Shown here: positions 46,700 through 53,927 of the stretch, in pieces
Layout: each line of letters opens with the position of its first letter
How positions within the stretch are numbered: position 1 is the first letter of the stretch
Source: Muribaculaceae bacterium
GTDB lineage: Bacteria; Bacteroidota; Bacteroidia; Bacteroidales; Muribaculaceae
DNA: 64,000 nt
Direction: 5' to 3'
Assembly: GCA_023665425.1 (NCBI GenBank)
Contig: JAMPDX010000002.1
Span: 62,001 to 126,000, forward strand
Notes under the pieces: model-generated
The model's database searches: none
Seen by the model: only the letters and a program-made list of their open reading frames with translations
Told to the model about the DNA's origin: nothing
Position numbers and translations under genes: made by a program

Positions 46700-47174
46700 A
46701 GCTAATCAAGACTACGAGATAGCCACCCCTATTGATGCCGCCTCTTTCCGATGCGCCGTATGTGTGGCTTGCTGGAATGAGGATATCACCGGTCCGCTGC
46801 TCCGCGGGGCTCTCGATGCCTTCAAGCAGAGAGGGGTACCCGAGCAGAATATCAAGGTGCTCCGTGTGCCCGGCAGTGTGGAGCTGGTCAACGCAGCTGC
46901 TTTTGCCATCAATGAGCTCAAGCCCGACGCAGTAGTAGTGCTCGGTTGTGTGATACGTGGTGAGACACCTCACTTCGACTATGTATGCCAATCTGTCACT
47001 CAAGGCGTAACCATCCTAAACGCTAAAGGTGGAACACCTGTGATTTTTGGCCTCGTCACCACCGAAAACATGCTGCAAGCTCAAGAAAGAGCCGGCGGTC
47101 GCCTCGGCAACAAGGGTACTGAAGCTGCCTCCGCAGCCATCGCAATGGCTAATATGCACAAGTCTCTTTCTTGA
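46689..47174 (+). CDS. ribH: 6,7-dimethyl-8-ribityllumazine synthase
   Basis: About 161 residues, penultimate step of riboflavin synthesis. VACWNEDITGPLLRGA, VPGSVELVNAA and CVIRGETPHFDYVC are the substrate-binding motifs. Start at MTNEANQDYEI, overlapping the TPR-like gene by 11 bases; the longer open frame (46617) lies inside that gene. A hairpin follows the stop. Confidence 0.95.
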   Translation: MTNEANQDYEIATPIDAASFRCAVCVACWNEDITGPLLRGALDAFKQRGVPEQNIKVLRVPGSVELVNAAAFAINELKPDAVVVLGCVIRGETPHFDYVCQSVTQGVTILNAKGGTPVIFGLVTTENMLQAQERAGGRLGNKGTEAASAAIAMANMHKSLS

Positions 47175-47197
47175 GGCTTCAAAAGAATTATTAATCA

Positions 47198-47227
47198 AAG
47201 TGTAAAGGTCTCCATACCTTTACACTT
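47198..47227. terminator. hairpin between ribH and msrA
   Basis: Perfect 12-bp stem AAGTGTAAAGGT / ACCTTTACACTT with loop CTCCAT. It is 24 bases after ribH and 12 before msrA. No T tract follows, so it may end ribH or mark an msrA leader. Confidence 0.65.
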
Positions 47228-47239
47228 CATAAACATATA

Positions 47240-47914
47240 ATGACTATGAAAACCACAGATTCAGCAGTAATAGAGAAAATAGTATTCGCAGGGGGATGCT
47301 TCTGGGGTACCCAGCACTTGCTCTCCCAACTCCATGGTGTGCGTCGCGCCATAGCCGGCTACGCAAACTCCGAAGTGGCCAGCCCTACCTATGAGGAGGT
47401 ATGCACAGGCAAAACCAATGCCGCCGAGGCCGTGGAGGTGGAGTATAACGCAACCGTCGTTGACCTCACCAAGCTGCTCGACTTCTTCCTCAGCAGCATT
47501 GACCCGACTACCAAAGATAGGCAAGGTAATGACAAGGGCACTCAGTATAGGTCCGGTATCTACTACACTACCGACACACAGAAACGCCTGGCCCTCGTGG
47601 CTCTCGACCGGCTGCAGAAACGCTTCAACAAGCCTCTGGTAGTGGAGGTGCTCCCCCTCAAAAACTTCTACAAGGCAGAGGAAAATCATCAAGACTATCT
47701 GGACAAGAACCCAGGTGGATATTGCCACATACCTCGCGGCCTTATTGCCGAAGCACGTGGCCACAACATCCTTAAGCCAAGTGCTCCCACTGAGGCTACT
47801 CATGCCGATGCCAACTATACCAATGAAGCAACCCATCCGGCAGCGCATCATCAGCCCTACGAAAATGATGCCGTATATCCCGATACCAAATACCCCAACA
47901 AACCGGGAGAATAA
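47240..47914 (+). CDS. msrA: peptide-methionine (S)-S-oxide reductase MsrA
   Basis: 224 residues; repairs oxidised methionine. The catalytic Cys is in GGCFWG near the N-terminus, with YRSGIYY and AEENHQDYL typical of MsrA. The family domain ends near residue 172; the last 50 residues are an unusual polar tail rich in His, Asn, Pro, Ala and Tyr (THADANYTNEATHPAAHHQPY). No signal peptide. The tail could be an added linker or metal-binding extension; this is inference. Confidence 0.92.
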   Translation: MTMKTTDSAVIEKIVFAGGCFWGTQHLLSQLHGVRRAIAGYANSEVASPTYEEVCTGKTNAAEAVEVEYNATVVDLTKLLDFFLSSIDPTTKDRQGNDKGTQYRSGIYYTTDTQKRLALVALDRLQKRFNKPLVVEVLPLKNFYKAEENHQDYLDKNPGGYCHIPRGLIAEARGHNILKPSAPTEATHADANYTNEATHPAAHHQPYENDAVYPDTKYPNKPGE

Positions 47915-47989
47915 CACGTCAGCTAACAAATACGGTTGATGCACGCAGTCGCGTTGCTCTATATACCGGGTACAACTAAAAAGAATTCA

Positions 47990-48104
47990 CAGTAAATCGG
48001 TGTCCTCACGGACACCTTTTGCTCGATGACTTTTCCCGGACACCCACGGCTTTGCCGCGTGTGTCCGGGGGTTACTGGTAAATCGATGTCCCCTCGGGCG
48101 CCTC
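47990..48104. repeat. hairpin-rich intergenic repeat, diverged copy C
   Basis: Has the same plan as copies A and B: GGTGTCC-tcac-GGACACC, then a long stem (CCCGGACACCCACGG / CCGCGTGTGTCCGGG) and a GTTACTGGTAAATCG-type end, but lacks the CGGCGGGCTACGC block. It lies in the gap after msrA. Confidence 0.75.
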
Positions 48105-48120
48105 CACGTATACATCCAGG

Positions 48121-48159
48121 CTATTGTGGCGTCGGGTTTGTGACCCGATGCCACAATAG
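48121..48159. terminator. hairpin terminator between msrA and the 131-codon gene
   Basis: An 18-bp stem (CTATTGTGGC.. / ..GCCACAATAG) with one wobble and a 3-base loop. It lies between convergent genes. Confidence 0.7.
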
Positions 48160-48187
48160 CCACAATCCGTATTTGTCCGTTGACCCC

Positions 48188-48583
48188 TCAATAGTCATAC
48201 GGCATGGGGCAGACCGACTCAGTGGGGCAACATGGGTCTGCATATAGCATCAGGGGGCGCTCTATGCGCCAGCCGCGGGTCATGTTGCGTATCGTGAGCT
48301 TAGCCAAGCCATGGCGCGTTGGTGTCATGGCACGCAGTTGCGACAGCAGAGCTGACAAGTCAGTAATACGGTCTTTAGTAAACTCTACGATGACACGCCC
48401 GGCAAGCGTGAGGCGCGCATAGATACAATCTGTGTAAGCGATGTCATGCACTCCCCCCGCCACCATGCGCCGCGCACTTCTGGCCATCCCCGCGCAGCCG
48501 TTATTCCCGTAAGCTGAAGAACGATAGGTGCTACTATACCCGAAGGGAGCACTCTTGGTATTATATGTGGCGGTTGAAGTCAT
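48188..48583 (-). CDS. conserved-looking small protein of unknown function
   Basis: 131 residues, no signal peptide, Arg- and Tyr-rich, with a short Cys-containing end (PCCPTESVCPMPYDY). Support for the gene is indirect: a TAACTTTG promoter box at 48621-48628, a purine-rich GGAG 9 bases before the ATG, and a terminator behind it. The middle (YTDCIYARLTLAGRVIVEFTKDRITDLSALLSQLR) reads as strand-strand-helix. No family recognised. Confidence 0.6.
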   Translation of the reverse strand: MTSTATYNTKSAPFGYSSTYRSSAYGNNGCAGMARSARRMVAGGVHDIAYTDCIYARLTLAGRVIVEFTKDRITDLSALLSQLRAMTPTRHGLAKLTIRNMTRGWRIERPLMLYADPCCPTESVCPMPYDY

Positions 48584-48620
48584 AATTTATCTCCTGTTTA
48601 GTAACATTTCTTATACACCG

Positions 48621-48628
48621 CAAAGTTA
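48621..48628 (-). promoter_or_regulatory. promoter -7 box of the 131-codon gene
   Basis: TAACTTTG on the minus strand, 38 bases upstream of the ATG at 48583. Confidence 0.55.
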
Positions 48629-48708
48629 CAACCGCACTTATGCATATACACAGCACACCAATGTTAACAAAAGTTAACACCATCAAATTCCCGAAAAAAC
48701 ATAAACGA

Positions 48709-48741
48709 AAAGGCCGCGCAAGAATATTCCTGCACGGCCTT
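48709..48741. terminator. terminator of the porin gene
   Basis: AAGGCCG.. / ..CGGCCTT stem of about 15 bp with two wobbles, 21 bases after the porin stop; on the minus strand it is followed by TTTCGTTTATG. Confidence 0.75.
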
Positions 48742-48762
48742 AGTAATAAAAATTATGTCAGT

Positions 48763-50043
48763 TTAGAAAATAATCTGGAAGCGGGTCTGGAGTACGCCGA
48801 GGTTGATGTCAGGGTCACCCTGCTTGTCCCAACGATGAGTGTAGGATGCTCTCAGACGCCAAATCATATACTTATTGATATACCAGTTGGCTGTCAGTGA
48901 GACATCATTGGCGCGACCACCATAGATACCGGCCTTCTTGGCTGATGTATTTATGTAGTTGTAGCCAAGCACGAACTCAAGACTCTTGGGAGCCGGAGTG
49001 GCGATACCACCGTCGGCATGTGAATACTGATAGTCACCACCTATAGCCAGGCAACGCAGCAAGCCGTACGCGCCCCATGCCTTATATGTAGGAAGGTCAT
49101 ATTTGCGATGCAGCTGCATATAGTAATACTGCGCCTCAAGAGCCACGGGACCGTGTGCCAACAGCAACTCAGGAGTGAACTTGAACATGGAGTTGACATC
49201 ATATACAGTAGCACCTACAGCCTGCACCTTAGCTACACGAGTCGGGAAGTTGGATGAGATGGTATATACATGATTGTCCGGATTACTGGTGTCGCCATTA
49301 AATTGCGGAGAACCGGCCTGGAAGGAGATACCCACCTGTGCCATATTACCTCCATACTGAGCACCACCCATGAGCGGACGCCATACCAAGCGAGACATAC
49401 CACCATAACCGGTCTTGCGCATCTGATTGGAATTGAATGTCATGGCCTTGCTCTCGGCATACAGAGAGGCTGTAGCAAAGTATTGGCCCTTGTCAAAGAC
49501 ATACATGGCACCAAGCACACGAGGATTGTTGAGCGCCTCATTTACCAAAGGCTCCTCCATGCTAATCTTCATTGATGAGCTCGTGGCACTCTGCAGACCA
49601 AACTGCTGGATGAAGTAACCAAACTTCAACAGATTGTTTGCATTGAAAGTGTGCTGGATGAAGATATCCTTGAGAGACACCTTGCCATAGCCAAAACCTA
49701 TATCTACCTTCGCACTCCACTTGCCATAAGATGCCTTCACACCTAAACGAGCATCAGGCACACCGACACCGGCAGGGAACAGTTCCTTCTCATTAGAAGT
49801 GTACACTGCACCATCCATCAGGATACGCCCCGTAGGAGTCACCTTAAACTTAGGCTCGCTCTGGGATGCTGCCTCAGGAGCTGTGGTAACAGTCTCAGTC
49901 ACAGTAGTAGTAGTGACACTGCCATCTGCATTTGTTGTTGTCGTAGTAGAGACAGTCTTAGTCTCTGCCGATGGCTCAGGCTCCGCAAGAGCCGGCATAG
50001 CGCACATACTCAACAGCGCTATAGGAAGAATATATCTTTTCAT
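48763..50043 (-). CDS. phosphate-selective porin O/P-like protein
   Basis: 426 residues with signal peptide (ending ALA), a Thr/Val-rich linker (about 26-60, TTTTTNADGSVTTTTVTETV), and a beta-barrel ending in Phe (RFQIIF). Segments such as RLGVKASYGKWSAKVDIGFGYGKVSLKDIFIQHTF fit the OprO/OprP family. Barrels of this type let phosphate or other anions cross the outer membrane. The acid phosphatase gene lies 56 bases upstream on the same strand. Confidence 0.78.
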   Translation of the reverse strand: MKRYILPIALLSMCAMPALAEPEPSAETKTVSTTTTTNADGSVTTTTVTETVTTAPEAASQSEPKFKVTPTGRILMDGAVYTSNEKELFPAGVGVPDARLGVKASYGKWSAKVDIGFGYGKVSLKDIFIQHTFNANNLLKFGYFIQQFGLQSATSSSMKISMEEPLVNEALNNPRVLGAMYVFDKGQYFATASLYAESKAMTFNSNQMRKTGYGGMSRLVWRPLMGGAQYGGNMAQVGISFQAGSPQFNGDTSNPDNHVYTISSNFPTRVAKVQAVGATVYDVNSMFKFTPELLLAHGPVALEAQYYYMQLHRKYDLPTYKAWGAYGLLRCLAIGGDYQYSHADGGIATPAPKSLEFVLGYNYINTSAKKAGIYGGRANDVSLTANWYINKYMIWRLRASYTHRWDKQGDPDINLGVLQTRFQIIF

Positions 50044-50099
50044 AAGTCTGGAATTTTAGTCATAGTTATATTAGAGAGTTCTGATAAGGGTTGATTTCC

Positions 50100-50909
50100 T
50101 CACTTGGTGAGAGTAGTGAAATCAAGCTCTGAAGCCTTCACAAGCCCCTTCTTCTGAAGCTCAGCCATCTCCTTGCGAGCCTTCTCAAGCTGCTTCTGGA
50201 AGCCCGGGTCAGCATGCAGACGTGCCACTACACCTGATGCTACAAGGCGAGCAGCATCCACATCACTCTGGAAGTGATAACCACAAATCACACGGCTCTC
50301 ACCCATGTCATAGCCACGCTTCAGAATCTCATTCTGACGGGCCGGATTTAACTCCGCAAGCACAAGAGCAGTAGCCCACCCTATTGAGGTGTGTCCTGAC
50401 GGATACGAACCATTGGTCGACAACTCAGCCTGCTGAGCCGGATTGCAAGTCTCCTCCTCAAAGAAGGCAAACGGGCGAGTACGCATATAATAGTTCTTAG
50501 CATCACGAGTAGCCAAATCACCGGCATCCTCACGCATACCAATCACAAGCTTCAGAATCTCCGGAGTATTCTCCTCATTGATCTCGATACCGAAGGCCTC
50601 AGAGAACGCCTCAGGTACACCATTGGCCTCAACATTAGCATCAGCACTCGCCTGATCTCCGCGCGGAGTATTGCGCTGCAACTTACCCCAGTCATAGCGC
50701 TCCTTGTCATACAAGAACAAGATAGTACCACCCTCCGGCGGCGGTGGCAACAGATATAGAGAGTTAGCCACATCTCCCTCATTGAGGAAATAGACATCAG
50801 GCTTGGTAGAGTGATCCTTACGGGTAGTTGCAGTCTGAGCCAACATAGAGCCGGCACACAGCAAAGCTGCTAAACACAGCAGATTGCGAAGCTTAATTGA
50901 GATGTTCAT
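50100..50909 (-). CDS. phoN: class A acid phosphatase (PAP2 superfamily)
   Basis: 269 residues with signal peptide (ending MLAQ). The active site is complete: KNYYMRTRP, GSYPSGHTS and GESRVICGYHFQSDVDAAR match the class A signature. Such periplasmic enzymes release phosphate from many organic phosphates. It precedes the phosphate-type porin gene, and together they suggest phosphate scavenging. The C-terminus has an extra charged helix (residues 225-255). Confidence 0.9.
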   Translation of the reverse strand: MNISIKLRNLLCLAALLCAGSMLAQTATTRKDHSTKPDVYFLNEGDVANSLYLLPPPPEGGTILFLYDKERYDWGKLQRNTPRGDQASADANVEANGVPEAFSEAFGIEINEENTPEILKLVIGMREDAGDLATRDAKNYYMRTRPFAFFEEETCNPAQQAELSTNGSYPSGHTSIGWATALVLAELNPARQNEILKRGYDMGESRVICGYHFQSDVDAARLVASGVVARLHADPGFQKQLEKARKEMAELQKKGLVKASELDFTTLTK

Positions 50910-51201
50910 AGTAATTATAATTTAGGTTTATTGTTAAGAGTCCATTTCAGAGAGCGTTGACCAAGTTTGGACTGAGCGACAAATGCAATAGCAACTCCGC
51001 GCTATCTACATCGCATATCATTGAAAACATAATTTTGAAAAAATTTAGAAATTTTCACATTTCCAAACTTGATACATGTACTTAACACATCAACAACAAA
51101 ATAAGTTTGCACACCACAAAAAAAAATTCATCACACCTACAACTCATCGCCCCGAACAAAGCCCATGCACAACACAAAATTGCAAAAAGCAAGCATAAAA
51201 A

Positions 51202-51233
51202 TTTGCTTAAAACAACAAAAAACGCTAACTTCG
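51202..51233 (+). promoter_or_regulatory. promoter of the DUF2795 gene
   Basis: TTTG (51202-51205), 20 bases, then TAACTTCG (51226-51233), one mismatch from TAnnTTTG. The gene starts 195 bases downstream. The 290 bases between this box and the acid phosphatase gene are AT-rich with nothing else recognised. Confidence 0.65.
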
Positions 51234-51292
51234 CGCATATTTTAGAAAAAACCTAAAACAAAAGGCCAAGCAAAGACATTAAATATAAACAA

Positions 51293-51378
51293 CCTCCCTC
51301 CGGAGATTGGACCGACAGTCCGCTCGACTGCCCTCGCAGTCAGCAACAGACAGCCAGTAATGACTGCCCTCCGCAGTC
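51293..51378 (+). promoter_or_regulatory. structured 5' leader of the DUF2795 gene
   Basis: Four small GC-rich hairpins in a row within an AT-rich leader: CTCC/GGAG (near 51298), GGAC-cgaca-GTCC (51309-51321), GACTGC-cctc-GCAGTC (51326-51341) and GACTGC-cctcc-GCAGTC (51362-51378). The last two are near-duplicates. Candidate regulatory RNA or stabilising leader. Confidence 0.5.
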
Positions 51379-51428
51379 AATAAAGACATAAAAACTAATA
51401 GAAAGAAAAAATCAAAAAACACATAACC

Positions 51429-51650
51429 ATGTACTGGACACTTGAATTAGCATCAAAACTTGAAGACGCCCCCTGGCCCGCAACCCGTGAAGAGCTCATT
51501 GACTACGCAATGCGTTCCGGCGCCCCCATGGAAGTAATCGAAAACCTCCAAGAGATTGAAGACGAAGGCGACACCTACGAAAGCATCGAAGACATCTGGC
51601 CCGATTATCCCTCCAAGGATGACTTCTTCTTCAACGAGGATGAATACTAA
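51429..51650 (+). CDS. DUF2795 family small acidic protein
   Basis: 73 residues, strongly acidic, single domain with ATREELIDYAMRSGAPMEVIENLQEIED, a helix-turn-helix-like DUF2795 fold. The sequence type (MYWTLELASKLEDAPWP at the start) is highly conserved in Bacteroidales; function unknown. Its last 23 bases occur again at 55596-55618. Confidence 0.85.
   Translation: MYWTLELASKLEDAPWPATREELIDYAMRSGAPMEVIENLQEIEDEGDTYESIEDIWPDYPSKDDFFFNEDEY
51628..51650 (+). repeat. possible attachment site, left copy (end of the DUF2795 gene)
   Basis: The 23 bases ending in GAGGATGAATACTAA match 55596-55618 in the same orientation with one difference (C against T at the eighth base). They encode the last residues and stop of the DUF2795 gene. 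The layout fits site-specific integration at a gene's 3' end. Confidence 0.6.
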
Positions 51651-51677
51651 ACCCTTTTAGGCTTATAAATAAAAGAT

Positions 51678-51726
51678 AATCAATCGTATAGACAATGCTT
51701 AATTTGTTTGTCCGATTGATTTTTTA
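51678..51726 (+). terminator. terminator after the DUF2795 gene
   Basis: AATCAATCG / CGATTGATT stem followed by TTTTT. The loop is long (26 bases), with a possible inner GACAA/TTGTC pairing. Confidence 0.6.
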
Positions 51727-52081
51727 CATTATATACAAACAAATGCGATTTACTACAAATATTCTATATCGCTATAAAACAGCAAATTGCAATTTTGTCA
51801 ATTTTAGGATTTCAGGGTTTGTTTGGCTAAAATACATGCATTGTTTCTTTCCTCGTGAATACTGAAATATGCTCCTGATTTTATCCTCCGAAATCCTCCT
51901 TATGTATAGAATATGCACTGTCATCCTTAAGGAAGAAGAGTATTCCATATCTCCAATCTGTAATCCAAGGTATTTCAATGCTATAACCATGTTCACATCT
52001 TGCTGTCGATTGTCATAGAGTGACACTGAGTGACAATTTTATTTGACCCAAAGTATGAAATACAAGAGAGATTTGCGGTAA
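51727..52081. other. AT-rich gap inside the island
   Basis: No supported gene. One minus-strand frame (84 codons, GTG start at 52026) has no recognisable motif and is probably chance. A copy of the word TTTGTTTGGCTAAA is at 51818-51831 (see the repeats near 55457). Confidence 0.4.
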
Positions 52082-52125
52082 ACCAGTGATAGCGGCACCT
52101 CTGAACAGGTGTCGCTATCATTGGT
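52082..52125. terminator. terminator of the DUF4417-like operon
   Basis: A 19-bp stem (ACCAGTGATAGCG.. / ..CGCTATCATTGGT) with two mismatches and a 6-base loop, 17 bases after the stop of the 147-codon gene. Confidence 0.8.
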
Positions 52126-52141
52126 TTGATTCTGATTGCCA

Positions 52142-52585
52142 TCAACTGAAGTTGACGATGTAGGAGTTCTGTAGGACCTCTTCAAGCGACTTGCCGTCAA
52201 TTTTGACGATATCCCAGACGCTTTCGTCGCAAGGCACCATATAGAGGATTTCTCCCTTAGCGTAGTCGTGGGTGTCTTGGTCCTCAATTTGATAGATAGG
52301 GTATCTATCAGCATCTTTTTTGAATTTAAAAACCGGAATGGGGCAATTCTCAGCATGAATACCATAAAAATTACCGTCCTCAACATAATAAAAAATCATG
52401 TTGAAATGGCCAACTTGCACATAGGTATTGAAGATCTTCTTTGAGACCGAAGATTTTGTCTCCATGCGATTCTCTGGTTGCCATCCGAGCTGCCAAGCCT
52501 CAAGGTTTTTCCCTTCTCCAAAGAAATTGGGAACCACAACCGTATGGTTGCGCTTGGAAAAATTTGGCGGAGTTTGTTTTTTCAT
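52142..52585 (-). CDS. small partner protein of unknown function
   Basis: 147 residues, no signal peptide. Strand-rich N-terminal half with GHFNMIFYYVEDGNFYGIHAENCPIPVFKFKKD, then a short acidic helix region (KIDGKSLEEVLQNSYI). Its ATG touches the stop of the DUF4417-like gene, so the two are co-translated. The size, acidic character and tight coupling resemble immunity or antitoxin partners, but no family was recognised and that role is inference. Confidence 0.7.
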   Translation of the reverse strand: MKKQTPPNFSKRNHTVVVPNFFGEGKNLEAWQLGWQPENRMETKSSVSKKIFNTYVQVGHFNMIFYYVEDGNFYGIHAENCPIPVFKFKKDADRYPIYQIEDQDTHDYAKGEILYMVPCDESVWDIVKIDGKSLEEVLQNSYIVNFS

Positions 52586-53734
52586 TTACTTTTTGTGTTT
52601 TGCCTTATTGTATTCGACAATCTTTTGGATTAGGCCGTTGTATTTCGGGTCAATTGAAAGATGATTGTCTTTCTGTCCAGACTTACGACTTACTAATCCA
52701 GTAGTTTTGTCTTCAGTAAATTTGTGAAAGTGGGATGAGCCTTCACCATTATTCGCAAAAGGAATGAGATTCCCCTTTGCATCGAACTTTAAGTCGACTT
52801 GACCAACGCATTTGTGCTTTTCATAAACACCAAAAGTGGTTATTTCGATAGTTCCGTCCTCTTTTCTATGTGCGCCCAAATAAATTGGGGATTCAGAGTT
52901 GGAGTTCACTGGAATTTTTACCCGGTTGTCACTTCCCTTTTGCAGAAGGATTTTATGGCCGTCAATGCGGGTACTCAGCTCATCATGAGTACGCTTATTT
53001 TCCGGAACCCCTCCGAGAGCTTTGTTATAAGAATAGTTACCACCCATTTGCAGATCTGTTATTATCGTTATCGAAATAGGTGCAATTCTCTGTGTTCTCT
53101 CCGGGAATTTTGGTCCATAGCGCAGGATGTGGAGCGGCTTCAGTTCCGTCCTTATACGCTCCATACCCTTCAGCCATCCTTCGGGATTACCGTGAGTCAA
53201 CACTCCTACACTGCTGACTGCAATGATGGAATGCTTTGGCCACCCTTCGAGCCAATAATTTTCCCAGTACTCATCCGGGAAGGAAACATTGGGTATTACT
53301 TTGTGATCGCGTGATTGGAGCCAAGCTGCCCAAAGTTTATTTAAGAATGAGGAGAACATCTTTTGTGGACGAATCATCTCCATTGTCATGGAAAAATCCA
53401 TGGAAATAGACACCTTGAATTGAGATAGAATATCTTCAGTTTCAAAAGGGTTTTCGAAAAATTTCCGGATGCGGTCATCGCTGAAATAAAAATGAGGAGC
53501 GATGTGTGGTGCGGTCATATTCTTGACACGATGGATTCCACGGATATCCTCCGGTTTCACTCCGGTGTATGATGCCACTATTGGCATCTCGTTTGCGGAT
53601 GTCATGGTCACGCAAAGCGTCATGAACAATAACGTTGAGTCTGCCTTTTCACGTTCAGTGGAACGTTCTGCGCATACATCTTCCGGAGGCAGGTCTAAAA
53701 ACGGAAGCTGCGGATTGCTGTTTTTGTCCGTCAT
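52586..53734 (-). CDS. DUF4417-like protein with unrelated C-terminal domain
   Basis: 382 residues, no signal peptide. Residues about 75-210 fit the DUF4417 pattern known from phages and mobile elements: KVIPNVSFPDEYWENYWLEG, then HSIIAVSSVGVL, then LKPLHILRYGPKF. Typical DUF4417 proteins end there; this one adds about 110 residues (270-382) with a distinct strand-rich domain carrying SSHFHKF (333-339) and a basic end (KIVEYNKAKHKK). The His-rich basic C-terminus has the look of an exchangeable effector domain, but no catalytic motif is established. Codon use and base composition are more AT-rich than the core genes. Confidence 0.65.
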   Translation of the reverse strand: MTDKNSNPQLPFLDLPPEDVCAERSTEREKADSTLLFMTLCVTMTSANEMPIVASYTGVKPEDIRGIHRVKNMTAPHIAPHFYFSDDRIRKFFENPFETEDILSQFKVSISMDFSMTMEMIRPQKMFSSFLNKLWAAWLQSRDHKVIPNVSFPDEYWENYWLEGWPKHSIIAVSSVGVLTHGNPEGWLKGMERIRTELKPLHILRYGPKFPERTQRIAPISITIITDLQMGGNYSYNKALGGVPENKRTHDELSTRIDGHKILLQKGSDNRVKIPVNSNSESPIYLGAHRKEDGTIEITTFGVYEKHKCVGQVDLKFDAKGNLIPFANNGEGSSHFHKFTEDKTTGLVSRKSGQKDNHLSIDPKYNGLIQKIVEYNKAKHKK

Positions 53735-53789
53735 AATTTTAAATTTTAAACGGTTTTTAACAATCCTTGCAGAAAATTTGGGTATGACG

Positions 53790-53821
53790 TTTGCGTATCA
53801 CGAAATAATTCCGTAATTTTG
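53790..53821 (+). promoter_or_regulatory. consensus promoter with no gene, facing the AAA gene's 3' end
   Basis: TTTG (53790-53793), 20 bases, then TAATTTTG (53814-53821), a full consensus. No plus-strand ORF of note follows; transcription would run antisense into the 3' end of the ATPase gene. A minus-strand frame of 41 codons (53746-53871) also lies here but has no recognised features. The rest of the 53735-53927 gap is unremarkable. Confidence 0.5.
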
Positions 53822-53927
53822 CACTTGAAAACCCGTCTTATCCCAAATTTCCAAGGATATAGCGAACTCATGGTGCCTCGTTCTCCGCCAAGAGTGAGGC
53901 GCCAATTCTTTTTATGAGACAACTATC

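Noticed and set aside
51772..52026. 84-codon minus-strand ORF with GTG start
   Set aside because: No motif, no promoter, and base pattern not clearly coding.
53746..53871. 41-codon minus-strand ORF between the ATPase and DUF4417 genes
   Set aside because: It overlaps a consensus promoter on the other strand and has no recognisable feature.
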